From positions 868,001 through 932,000 of the forward strand of contig NZ_SZUU01000001.1 of the NCBI RefSeq assembly GCF_019583405.1: 64,000 nucleotides of DNA. The letters are read 5' to 3'. This DNA comes from Bacteroides fragilis (lineage in GTDB: Bacteria > Bacteroidota > Bacteroidia > Bacteroidales > Bacteroidaceae). Made by a program: the position numbers and the translations under genes. The notes under the pieces are model-generated. The model made no database searches and was not told the origin of the DNA. It saw nothing but the letters and a program-made list of their open reading frames with translations. Below, one piece after another: positions 43,995 to 51,557 of this stretch (its first letter is position 1; each line of letters starts with the position of its first letter).

Positions 43995-45155
43995 ATGCCA
44001 CATCTCATTTATATTGGGAGACACACTGCTACCATCGAACATTTCTCTAAGATAGCTGAAGGTGCGTTTTATGCTATTCAAAACAGCAAGAAAGCGAGCG
44101 AATTTATTGATAAGATACGTGAAAAGTATGATATAGCGATCCTTTTCGAACAACGGGTTGTATCAAAAGATATTCCTGAAATCCAGTATCTGAGAAAGAA
44201 ATACCCGGGTGTATACATCGTCCTTGTCACAGAAGGGATCAATAAAGAAGACAGACCCGTCTATCTGAAAGCCGGTATCAACAATTCAATGTCGTTTGAT
44301 TCCACTTCCGAAGCATTTAAAAACATGTCGGAGTTTATGATGCGACGGAAACAGCAAAAGATTAACGATATCAACGAAAAAAGATCGAATTTACAGACTT
44401 TCAGACTTCCTTTATGGAAAAGATTATTTGATATAGCTTTCTCGTCAATAGCCATACTCTGTTTATCCCCAATATTATTAATCACAGCGTTAGCCATCCG
44501 AATAGAGAGTAAGGGTGCCGTAGTATACAAATCCAAGCGGGTAGGAAGCAACTACAAAATATTCGATTTCCTGAAATTCCGTTCCATGTATACCGATGCG
44601 GACAAACATCTGAAAGACTTCAACCAACTTAACCAATATCAGTCCGAAGAGGAGCAGAATCTGACGGAAGAAGAACTGCTTATCAGCGATGATATGGAAC
44701 TGAATGAGGAAGATATCATGCTAATTTCAGATGATTTCGTCATATCCGAACAAAGTTATACAAATAAAAAGTCCGTAGAAAAGAAAAATGCGTTCGTTAA
44801 ACTGGAGAATGATCCCCGCATCACCAAAGTGGGACGCATCATCCGTAAGTACAGCATCGACGAACTGCCACAACTTATCAATATCCTGAAAGGAGATATG
44901 TCTATCGTGGGTAATCGCCCTCTACCGCTTTACGAAGCCGAACTGCTGACAAGCGATGAATATATCGACCGTTTTATGGGACCGGCAGGACTAACCGGGC
45001 TTTGGCAAGTAGAAAAACGCGGAAGCAGTGGAAAGTTGTCTGCCGATGAACGTAAACAACTGGACATTAAATATGCCAAAACGTTTTCTTTCTTACTCGA
45101 CATGGAGATTATCCTAAGGACCTTCACCGCGTTTATACAAAAAGAAAACGTATAA
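43995..45155 (+). CDS. Polyprenyl-phosphate sugar transferase with N-terminal receiver-like domain
   Basis: A 386-residue membrane enzyme. Residues 1-115 look like a degenerate receiver (HLIYIGRHTATIEHF, VYIVLVTEGINKEDR, YLKAGINNSMSF) without the phospho-acceptor Asp. One transmembrane helix (about 140-165, LFDIAFSSIAILCLSPILLI) leads into the bacterial sugar transferase domain: FLKFRSMYTDADK, DPRITKVGRIIRKYSIDELPQ, GDMSIVGNRP, GLTGLWQV. An unusual acidic insert of about 60 residues (215-275, with repeated LISDD) splits the catalytic domain. It should load the first sugar phosphate onto undecaprenyl phosphate. Confidence 0.9.
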   Translation: MPHLIYIGRHTATIEHFSKIAEGAFYAIQNSKKASEFIDKIREKYDIAILFEQRVVSKDIPEIQYLRKKYPGVYIVLVTEGINKEDRPVYLKAGINNSMSFDSTSEAFKNMSEFMMRRKQQKINDINEKRSNLQTFRLPLWKRLFDIAFSSIAILCLSPILLITALAIRIESKGAVVYKSKRVGSNYKIFDFLKFRSMYTDADKHLKDFNQLNQYQSEEEQNLTEEELLISDDMELNEEDIMLISDDFVISEQSYTNKKSVEKKNAFVKLENDPRITKVGRIIRKYSIDELPQLINILKGDMSIVGNRPLPLYEAELLTSDEYIDRFMGPAGLTGLWQVEKRGSSGKLSADERKQLDIKYAKTFSFLLDMEIILRTFTAFIQKENV

Positions 45156-45172
45156 CCGTACGATATCAGATC

Positions 45173-46069
45173 ATGGATACTTTTATTCAAACAACAGATT
45201 TCATCTTATTTCTATGCTTCAGTCTGATGACTGTTTATCTGGGAGTTTTGGCAATAGCTGCTTCTCTAAGAAACAACGCTCCATATCCCCAAGCAGGAAA
45301 AAGACATAGATTCGCCATTCTGGTTCCCCCGGGTAACACTTCCCTCCTCTCACCCCATTATCCGGAAGAGTTATATCAAATATTCACTTATGAAAATCTG
45401 ACAGAAGCTATAGCCGCACTGAATGAAAATGATTTCGATGGTGTAGTCGTCCTGGGAGAAACCACCCGGATAGAACCTACCTTCCTGGAAGAAATCAACA
45501 GAGCTTTCGATGCCGGCATTCAAGCCATTCAACTCCGGCACATCACAGAAAACCGTTCGACCCGCAAACAATACTTTCAGGCTCTGAACGAAGAAATCAT
45601 TCAGGCCCTGTTCGGGAAAGGGGTAACCCGCCTGGGGATATCATCAGCTTTATACGGTGCGGACATGGTATTGGATCTGAAATGGCTGAAAAAGAATCAA
45701 AAGAGCCGCAAGAGTAATCTGGAAAGAAGATTAGTCCGGCAAGGTGTTTTCGTAGAATATCTGGAGAAAGTGAAAGTTTATAGCAGCGACATACGTATCC
45801 CACGCTATAAAGTAAGATTTTCCAAAGCGCTCCGCGCACTTCCGGAAGCAATACTCACTGCCCATTGGGATTATTGCAATAAGATACTCAGGTGGATTCT
45901 TCCTTCTTGGAAAACGATTTTAATTATTATCGTGCTTATTGCAACACTATTGCTTTGCTACGATTGGAGCCTGTCTTTGAAGTGGTGGAGCTTACTTTAT
46001 ATACTGATATTCATCATCTGTCTGGCTATCCCGGATTATCTGGTACGACAAAAAACAAAAAATAATTAA
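45173..46069 (+). CDS. Membrane protein with degenerate glycosyltransferase-2-like domain
   Basis: A 298-residue protein: one N-terminal helix (about 8-30), a cytoplasmic domain, and two C-terminal helices (about 243-290). The arrangement and order (RHRFAILVPPGN, FDGVVVLGETTRIEPTFLEEINRAFDAGIQAIQLRH, then AKVRF-like) follow GT2 membrane glycosyltransferases. The usual DxD is replaced around VVLGETTRIEP, so catalysis is doubtful. It sits between the sugar transferase and the acyltransferase with gaps of 17 and 11 bp, so it belongs to the same operon. Function inferred from context only. Confidence 0.65.
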   Translation: MDTFIQTTDFILFLCFSLMTVYLGVLAIAASLRNNAPYPQAGKRHRFAILVPPGNTSLLSPHYPEELYQIFTYENLTEAIAALNENDFDGVVVLGETTRIEPTFLEEINRAFDAGIQAIQLRHITENRSTRKQYFQALNEEIIQALFGKGVTRLGISSALYGADMVLDLKWLKKNQKSRKSNLERRLVRQGVFVEYLEKVKVYSSDIRIPRYKVRFSKALRALPEAILTAHWDYCNKILRWILPSWKTILIIIVLIATLLLCYDWSLSLKWWSLLYILIFIICLAIPDYLVRQKTKNN

Positions 46070-46080
46070 CTCTACCGATT

Positions 46081-46710
46081 ATGTCACTGAAAGAGAAAAT
46101 CAAACAGAACCCTGCACTAAAACAAACTGTACACCGCTTCATCATGCATCCGGTAAAAACACGCCCCAACTGGTGGATACGTATATTCTCTTTCCTCTAC
46201 CTGAAACGTGGAAAAGGTTCTGTGATATACCGCAGCGTACGGCAAGATCTTCCCCCATTCAATCTTTTCTCTCTCGGAAAGTATTCGGTGGTGGAAGACT
46301 TTTCGTGTCTGAACAATGCTGTAGGTGACCTGATCATCGGAGAGTATACCCGAATCGGACTGGGTAATACTATTATCGGTCCCGCAACCATCGGTAACCA
46401 TGTAAATCTGGCACAGAATGTAACCGTAACCGGTCTGAACCATAATTATCAGGATGCAGACAAGCGGATAGACGAACAAGGAGTAAATACACACCCCATC
46501 ACGATTGAAGATGATGTATGGGTAGGAGCCAATTCGGTGATTTTACCTGGAGTGACACTGGGCAAACATTGTGTAGTAGCTGCCGGAAGTGTAGTCAGTC
46601 GCTCGATCCCTCCCTACTCTGTCTGTGCCGGCAGTCCGGCTAAAGTAGTCAAACAGTTCAATCCGGAGAGCCGAACCTGGGAAAAAACAGCCTCAAAAGA
46701 CGGAAAGTAA
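46081..46710 (+). CDS. Hexapeptide-repeat O-acyltransferase
   Basis: A 209-residue left-handed beta-helix acyltransferase (LbH). The hexapeptide ladder runs from about 85 to 190: GEYTRIGLGNTIIGPATIG, VNLAQNVTVTGLNHNY with the probable catalytic His, ITIEDDVWVGANSVILPG, VTLGKHCVVAAGSVVSRS and a final YSVCAGSPAKVV. It would acetylate a sugar of the polysaccharide made by the preceding genes. Last gene of the cassette; no flippase or polymerase is encoded here. Confidence 0.9.
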   Translation: MSLKEKIKQNPALKQTVHRFIMHPVKTRPNWWIRIFSFLYLKRGKGSVIYRSVRQDLPPFNLFSLGKYSVVEDFSCLNNAVGDLIIGEYTRIGLGNTIIGPATIGNHVNLAQNVTVTGLNHNYQDADKRIDEQGVNTHPITIEDDVWVGANSVILPGVTLGKHCVVAAGSVVSRSIPPYSVCAGSPAKVVKQFNPESRTWEKTASKDGK

Positions 46711-46755
46711 CTACATATAGTGAGAAACGCTACATAATATACCCTAAAAAGGGGA

Positions 46756-46786
46756 TTGTGGCAACCGCCGAAACCGTCTATCTTTG
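46756..46786 (+). promoter_or_regulatory. Promoter of a short plus-strand transcript
   Basis: TTG (46756-46758) and TATCTTTG (46779-46786), 20-bp spacing, with no ORF downstream before the terminator at 46850. Confidence 0.65.
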
Positions 46787-46792
46787 CAGTAT

Positions 46793-46885
46793 CAGAATTT
46801 AATTAATTAGTCATAATTTTATTACGTAGCCACATTTAAGTAAAAGAAACAATCCCGCCGAAGTGATTTCGTCGGGATTTTGTTA
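46793..46885 (+). ncRNA. Candidate small RNA, about 90 nt
   Basis: A consensus promoter is followed after about 60 nt of AT-rich sequence by an intrinsic terminator, with no ATG-initiated ORF between. The transcript would consist of an unstructured 5' part and the terminator hairpin. It could also be a decayed gene leader. Confidence 0.5.
46850..46885 (+). terminator. Intrinsic terminator of the plus-strand short transcript
   Basis: AATCCCGCCGAA pairs with TTCGTCGGGATT (one mismatch) around GTGAT, then TTGTT. It may also end the acyltransferase operon. Confidence 0.8.
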
Positions 46886-46896
46886 TGAATCTATTT

Positions 46897-46979
46897 CACC
46901 ATAGATCACATGGATTAGCACAGATTCTATCATCTGATTTTCAATAAAATAAATCATTAATTCGTGTAATCTGTGGTGA
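46897..46979. repeat. Dispersed palindromic element, copy 10 (GAT type, diverged)
   Basis: CACCATAGATCACATGGATTA on the left, TAATCTGTGGTG on the right, loop as in copy 7 (TCAATAAAATAAATCATTAA). Lies between two converging noncoding units. Confidence 0.75.
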
Positions 46980-46990
46980 GTTTAGAATAT

Positions 46991-47026
46991 AAAAAAAACG
47001 AGTAAATTCTTAAGTAGAATTACCCG
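46991..47026 (-). terminator. Intrinsic terminator of the minus-strand ncRNA
   Basis: On the minus strand CGGGTAATTCT pairs with AGAATTTACTCG (one bulge, one wobble) around ACTTA, followed by TTTTTTTT. Confidence 0.75.
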
Positions 47027-47240
47027 CCCCACATCAGAAAAGCCATAAAGGCTTTTCTTTAATACCTCAAAATTCCTAAAAACACAATCTTCTTTTTACC
47101 TAAAAAACTTTCAATAACCTATTCTTCTTTTACCTTTAAAAATCTTTACCTAATTGAAAATCACTTGAAACTTTTTAATACCTTAAATCTTTATCTAATA
47201 CCTAATATTCTATTTTACCTTAAATAGCAATTTCTCAACT
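46991..47240 (-). ncRNA. Candidate noncoding RNA of about 250 nt with repeated AGGTA motifs
   Basis: A perfect promoter (TTG 47274-47276, TACCTTTG 47247-47254, 19-bp spacing) starts it and a hairpin with eight T ends it, all on the minus strand. In between there is no ORF longer than nine codons. The RNA is AU- and purine-rich and carries AGGTA at 47063, 47097, 47131, 47147, 47179, 47199 and 47216 (plus two one-base variants), spaced near 16-17 nt or its double. A second hairpin (AAAAGCC/GGCTTTT) lies near 47040-47056. No known RNA family is recognised. Confidence 0.6.
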
Positions 47241-47246
47241 GCACTG

Positions 47247-47276
47247 CAAAGGTACGGCTTTTTTCTGATTCAGCAA
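47247..47276 (-). promoter_or_regulatory. Promoter of the minus-strand ncRNA
   Basis: TTG, 19 bp, TACCTTTG on the minus strand: a full match to the Bacteroides -33/-7 pattern, located about 40 bp after the LuxR-type gene stop. Confidence 0.75.
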
Positions 47277-47308
47277 GCGCTTTTATGTTTTATAACATTC
47301 TTTTAGAG

Positions 47309-47917
47309 CTATAAATCCTTCACATCACTTAGCTCAACCAGCTTATTTACAATAGCATAGATGGTCAGACCGGCCGCACTATGTATTTGCAACTTCTTGC
47401 TGATGTTTCTGCGATGTGTAATCACAGTGTGGATCGAGAGAAATAGTTTTTCGGCAATTTCCTTATTGGTCATTCCTTTTACCACACAAATCACGATCTC
47501 TTTCTCACGCTGGCTTAAAGTCTCTTGACTATCTCCTTCTTCTTCGGGCTCGATATTCTGCAAAAGATTAATTTTATTGGCCAATGCCTCCAAGTCATCG
47601 AAAATAGAAATAGACGCATCGTACTTACTGAGCAGCGAAGCATCGATAAACGAACTGACCAATGCTACTACCCGGATTCCTTTGCCGGTAGTCTCTTCAC
47701 GGAAACGTGTCACATCGAAAAAGTCACCAAAGGTAGGATTGACAACCAGTATGTCAGGGAACTGCGTTCGCAGACAATCATGAAGCGCCTCTACCGACAA
47801 TAGCTCCACCGGTTGAATTTTTAAATTGGGTAAACGTTTCAAGGCCAGTGTCAAACCACTACGGATGATCACCGAAGTCTCGGCAACAGCTATACGGATT
47901 GATTCATTATTTTTCAT
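47309..47917 (-). CDS. LuxR/NarL-type regulator with a non-phosphorylatable receiver
   Basis: A 202-residue protein. The N-terminal about 120 residues follow the receiver fold, but the acidic pair is AETS (Glu13-Thr14) and the phospho-acceptor Asp is replaced by Asn60 in ILVVNPTFGDFF. It is therefore unlikely to be phosphorylated by a kinase. The C-terminal LuxR helix-turn-helix is intact: LSQREKEIVICVVKGMTNKEIAEKLFLS and HTVITHRRNISKKL. It overlaps the hemerythrin gene upstream by 11 bp, so that protein is the likely partner or sensor. Confidence 0.93.
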   Translation of the reverse strand: MKNNESIRIAVAETSVIIRSGLTLALKRLPNLKIQPVELLSVEALHDCLRTQFPDILVVNPTFGDFFDVTRFREETTGKGIRVVALVSSFIDASLLSKYDASISIFDDLEALANKINLLQNIEPEEEGDSQETLSQREKEIVICVVKGMTNKEIAEKLFLSIHTVITHRRNISKKLQIHSAAGLTIYAIVNKLVELSDVKDL

Positions 47918-48614
47918 TTTCTCGCATCCTCCTTTCCAATTTCAGAATGGCAGGAACAAACAGATAATCTTCTACTTTACAATGTGATTCAAGCCCCTCT
48001 TCACAAGCATATATATCGAACAAGGCAGCATTCAGCACATTGGTATTGGCCTTGGCAGGACAGTATTTGATAATAATATTCTTCAGCTCCGTAAGACGCT
48101 CCCCTACCTGATCGTGATGTTTCGAAAAAGTGCTGATCTGATAATTCTTAGGAGCATTACCATGGATCAGTGTGTCTACATACTTAAATACAGTTTTTTC
48201 TTCGTACTCCATGTGCTTGCGTACCTCCCGCATATATCCGTCAAAGAACTTTAGAATAAGGAAGGAGACATCGTCCTGCGAACAGTCAATGGCTTCAATC
48301 AGTTTCCTCCGGATAGCAGGCAGACAGTAATCGAGGAAATAAATATGCGCCTGTCTCAGATAATCGACCAAGGCCGGTATCGAAATGTCATCGGCACTGC
48401 CGTCCATACGCGAGAATCCCTCGGCCATGAAGTTAACGACTACCAGAAACGTCTGACAATCGACATTATTCATTTCGCAGACCTCTTTCACCGTCTTATC
48501 ACCAAAACCCAGCGAAAGTCCAAACCGACTCATTACTTGTAAAAGAGAATAATTATCACCGATAAGGTCGATCATTTTATCGGTAGGCTTATATTTTTGC
48601 AGTTTATCCATCAA
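47907..48614 (-). CDS. Hemerythrin-domain protein (RIC/ScdA/YtfE-like)
   Basis: A 235-residue cytoplasmic protein. The N-terminal about 75 residues resemble the ScdA_N segment (DLIGDNYSLLQVMSRFGLSLGFGDKTV, then CEMNNVDCQTF). The C-terminal four-helix bundle has the diiron ligand set: LRQAHIYFLDYCLP, VRKHMEYEEKTVF, FSKHHDQVGERL and GLESHCKVEDYLFVPA. Related proteins respond to nitric oxide and repair iron-sulfur clusters. Here it is translationally coupled to an atypical LuxR regulator, so oxygen or NO sensing is inferred. Met2 is an alternative start. Confidence 0.9.
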   Translation of the reverse strand: MMDKLQKYKPTDKMIDLIGDNYSLLQVMSRFGLSLGFGDKTVKEVCEMNNVDCQTFLVVVNFMAEGFSRMDGSADDISIPALVDYLRQAHIYFLDYCLPAIRRKLIEAIDCSQDDVSFLILKFFDGYMREVRKHMEYEEKTVFKYVDTLIHGNAPKNYQISTFSKHHDQVGERLTELKNIIIKYCPAKANTNVLNAALFDIYACEEGLESHCKVEDYLFVPAILKLERRMRENEK

Positions 48615-48786
48615 TTACCTTATTTATATTACGGGTGCAAAGAAACACAATATTTTGGTGGTACACAATCACCATAAATAGGTATTTTCACTGTAAACGG
48701 ACTAAAAAAGGACAAGAAATGACTAAACGGGACAGTCTGCAAACAACAAAATCATAGATTATCCTTCATCGTTCACCACTATTTTT

Positions 48787-48794
48787 TACCTTTG
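48787..48794 (+). promoter_or_regulatory. -7 box of the AICAR transformylase gene
   Basis: TACCTTTG, 25 bp before the start codon. Confidence 0.55.
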
Positions 48795-48819
48795 CACAAA
48801 TCAACTAAAACATAACAAT

Positions 48820-49995
48820 ATGGCAAACGAACTGGAACTGAAATACGGTTGTAACCCCAACCAAAAGCCCGCGCGTATCTTTATTAAAGAAGCCGAACTG
48901 CCCATCGAAGTCCTGAACGGTAGACCCGGATATATCAATCTATTGGATGCCCTCAATAGTTGGCAATTAGTGAAAGAACTGAAAGAAGCGACCGGACTTC
49001 CGGCAGCAGCTTCATTCAAGCATGTAAGCCCGGCAGGTGCTGCAGTAGGGGTAGAAATGAGCGATACGCTGAAGAAGATTTATTTCGTAGACGACATGGA
49101 GCTCTCTCCGATGGCAACTGCATACGCTCGTGCCAGAGGTGCCGACCGAATGTCATCGTACGGAGACTTTATCGCCCTTTCCGATACCTGCGATGAACCG
49201 ACTGCCCGCATCATCAACCGTGAAGTATCGGATGGCGTGATTGCTCCCGGCTATACTCCGGAAGCACTCGAGATTCTGAGAAATAAACGTAAAGGTACAT
49301 ATAATGTCATCAAGATCGATCCGGCCTACCGTCCGGCTCCCATCGAACATAAGGATGTATTCGGAATCACATTTGAACAGGGACGCAACGAACTAAAGAT
49401 AGACGAAAGCCTTCTAAAAGAAATGCCTACCCGCAACCGGATCATCCCGGCCGATGCCCGACGCGACCTGATTATCGCACTGATCACTTTAAAATATACA
49501 CAATCCAACTCTGTCTGCTATGCCAAAGACGGACAGGCCATCGGCATCGGCGCAGGACAGCAATCACGTATTCATTGTACCCGCCTGGCCGGAAACAAAG
49601 CCGATATCTGGTATTTACGCCAACACCCGAAGGTAATGAGTCTGCCTTGGAAAGAAAAAATACGCCGTGCCGACCGAGACAATACAATCGATGTATACAT
49701 CTCGGACGACTACATGGACGTGCTGGCCGATGGTATATGGGAACAATTCTTCACCCGGAAACCGGAAGTGCTGACCCGTGAAGAAAAACGCGCATGGCTC
49801 GATACCCAATCGGGTGTAGCTTTAGGATCGGATGCTTTCTTCCCATTTGGAGACAACATTGAACGTGCGCACAAAAGCGGCGTGAGCTACATTGCCCAAC
49901 CGGGAGGTTCTGTTCGTGACGATCATGTGATAGATACTTGTGATAAATACGACATAGCAATGGCCTTTACAGGTATCCGCCTGTTCCACCATTGA
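48820..49995 (+). CDS. Stand-alone AICAR transformylase (PurH-like)
   Basis: A 391-residue protein equal to the AICAR formyltransferase part of PurH, without the N-terminal IMP cyclohydrolase domain. LKYGCNPNQKPARIF at the start, ASFKHVSPAGAAVG with the catalytic Lys-His, KYTQSNSVCYAKDGQAIGIGAGQQSRIHCTRLAG split across the active site, and AQPGGSVRDDHVI near the end. It formylates AICAR to FAICAR in purine synthesis; IMP cyclisation must come from another protein. Monocistronic, ended by the terminator at 50014. Confidence 0.93.
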   Translation: MANELELKYGCNPNQKPARIFIKEAELPIEVLNGRPGYINLLDALNSWQLVKELKEATGLPAAASFKHVSPAGAAVGVEMSDTLKKIYFVDDMELSPMATAYARARGADRMSSYGDFIALSDTCDEPTARIINREVSDGVIAPGYTPEALEILRNKRKGTYNVIKIDPAYRPAPIEHKDVFGITFEQGRNELKIDESLLKEMPTRNRIIPADARRDLIIALITLKYTQSNSVCYAKDGQAIGIGAGQQSRIHCTRLAGNKADIWYLRQHPKVMSLPWKEKIRRADRDNTIDVYISDDYMDVLADGIWEQFFTRKPEVLTREEKRAWLDTQSGVALGSDAFFPFGDNIERAHKSGVSYIAQPGGSVRDDHVIDTCDKYDIAMAFTGIRLFHH

Positions 49996-50013
49996 TAACA
50001 ACCGCCACCCTCT

Positions 50014-50070
50014 AATCCCCATTTATAGTGATAGCCATCCTGCTATTTCCATTATAAATGGGGATTTTCT
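50014..50070 (+). terminator. Intrinsic terminator after the AICAR transformylase
   Basis: AATCCCCATTTATA pairs with TATAAATGGGGATT around a 25-nt loop, then TTCT. Confidence 0.75.
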
Positions 50071-50087
50071 ATTTCTACCGGACCACC

Positions 50088-50095
50088 TATCTTTG
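50088..50095 (+). promoter_or_regulatory. -7 box of the flavodoxin-DUF2023 operon
   Basis: TATCTTTG, 27 bp before the flavodoxin start; it rules out the longer frame beginning at 50093. Confidence 0.6.
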
Positions 50096-50122
50096 CCGTA
50101 TCATTTAAAAATAAGATCAGAA

Positions 50123-50632
50123 ATGAATAAGATTGGAGTATTTTATGGTTCCACAACGGGGACTACCGAAGATGTAGCCCGCCGGATCGCAGAAAAACTA
50201 AACGTTCCCAATGGTGACATCCACGATGCCTCGAAGCTGAACGATGAGTTAGTGAAAGAATATGATGTATTAGTACTGGGTACCTCTACATGGGGGGCTG
50301 GCGAACTTCAGGATGACTGGTACGACGGTATCAAGGTACTGAAAAAGGCAGACTTATCTCACAAATTTGTAGCCCTCTTCGGCTGCGGTGACTCAGACTC
50401 ATACAGTGATACCTTCTGCGATGGTATCGGCATCTTATACGAAGAACTTAAAGGTACCCACTGCACTTTCTGCGGGTCAACCGATCCGACGGGCTACACA
50501 TTCGACTCTTCTGTTGCGGTAATCAACGGCAAGTTTGTAGGACTTCCCTTAGATGAAGTGAACGAAGACGGCAAAACCGACGAGCGTATCGCTCAATGGA
50601 CTGAAGCCTTGAAAAAAGAATGTAACAACTAA
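50123..50632 (+). CDS. fldA: Flavodoxin
   Basis: A 169-residue long-chain flavodoxin. FMN phosphate loop GVFYGSTTGTTEDVARRIAEK, the isoalloxazine-stacking Trp in TSTWGAGELQDDWYDG and the DSDSYSDTFCDGIGILYEEL segment are all typical. It is a low-potential electron carrier, often replacing ferredoxin when iron is scarce. The start is at MNKIGVFYG, downstream of the -7 box. A DUF2023 gene follows 21 bp later. Confidence 0.96.
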   Translation: MNKIGVFYGSTTGTTEDVARRIAEKLNVPNGDIHDASKLNDELVKEYDVLVLGTSTWGAGELQDDWYDGIKVLKKADLSHKFVALFGCGDSDSYSDTFCDGIGILYEELKGTHCTFCGSTDPTGYTFDSSVAVINGKFVGLPLDEVNEDGKTDERIAQWTEALKKECNN

Positions 50633-50653
50633 TTTAAAACTCCAACGAACGTT

Positions 50654-51016
50654 ATGGCTATCGAACGAAAGGTTCCGGGTGAAATACGGATTTTCTTGAA
50701 CCATGTATACGAATTCAAGAAGGGAGTACGTAACATGGTACTCTATACGATGAATAAGGAACACGAAGCCTTCGCCATACGCCGTCTGGAAAGACAGAAT
50801 ATCAGCTACCTGATACAAGAAGTAAACACCAATAAGATAAATCTGTTCTTTGGTAAGGCCGAATGTATGGATGCCATACGGCATATCATTATTCGGCCTT
50901 TAAACCATCTCACTCCGGAAGAAGATTTCATTTTGGGTGCCATGTTAGGATACGATATCTGCCAGCAATGTAAACGATATTGCAATAAAAAAGAAAATAT
51001 AAAAATAGCTGGCTAA
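50654..51016 (+). CDS. DUF2023 family protein
   Basis: A 120-residue cytoplasmic protein of unknown function. RIFLNHVYEFKKGVRNMVLYTM at the N-terminus and EDFILGAMLGYDICQQCKRYCNKK at the C-terminus match DUF2023; the C-terminal C-x2-C-x3-C could bind metal. It is 21 bp after flavodoxin, a pairing that suggests a flavodoxin-linked role. Confidence 0.88.
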   Translation: MAIERKVPGEIRIFLNHVYEFKKGVRNMVLYTMNKEHEAFAIRRLERQNISYLIQEVNTNKINLFFGKAECMDAIRHIIIRPLNHLTPEEDFILGAMLGYDICQQCKRYCNKKENIKIAG

Positions 51017-51094
51017 GTTGCAGGTTGTGTATAGGTAACACGGCTTATCGGGTAAATGCACAATGGCATACGGAAATGTAGTATTAGAAGATTT

Positions 51095-51171
51095 CACCAC
51101 AGGGTAACACAGAGTTCCACAGAGAAGAAAATAACAGAAAACTCTGTGAAACTCTGTTTCAATTTGTGGTG
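51095..51171. repeat. Dispersed palindromic element, copy 11 (GAG type)
   Basis: CACCACAGGGTAACACAGAG on the left, CTCTGTTTCAATTTGTGGTG on the right; the right arm is diverged. Between DUF2023 and DUF6132 genes. Confidence 0.75.
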
Positions 51172-51330
51172 AAATCAATTCACTACCCAATCGAACTACA
51201 CTTTCACCGGCCACGCCACACCTACCTACTTCCTTCTTCTCCATTTCATAAAGAATGTTATTCCCATAGTACTTTCCGATGGAAATTTGTTTTATAAGAA
51301 AACAATTAATTAAAACACCCGGAAATTAAG

Positions 51331-51546
51331 ATGATTAAAACATTTTTCAAAAAGAACTGGCTCACATTTGTCGGACTTGGCATAGGAGCTATAGGAGGTT
51401 TTCTGTATTGGAAATATGTAGGCTGTACCAGCGGAACTTGTCCCATCACCTCTTCGCCAGTCAACAGTACCCTTTGGGGAGCTGTTATGGGCGGACTACT
51501 CTTGAATCTATTTAAAACAGACAGTACCTCCAAAAAAACAAATTAA
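51331..51546 (+). CDS. DUF6132 small membrane protein
   Basis: A 71-residue inner-membrane protein with two helices (about 10-28 and 47-63) joined by a Cys-containing loop, YWKYVGCTSGTCPITSSP. The two loop cysteines would lie in the periplasm. It is 11 bp upstream of the DoxX gene and shares an operon with a periplasmic thioredoxin, which may act on this pair. The family has no known function. Confidence 0.85.
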   Translation: MIKTFFKKNWLTFVGLGIGAIGGFLYWKYVGCTSGTCPITSSPVNSTLWGAVMGGLLLNLFKTDSTSKKTN

Positions 51547-51557
51547 CCATACCTCTT

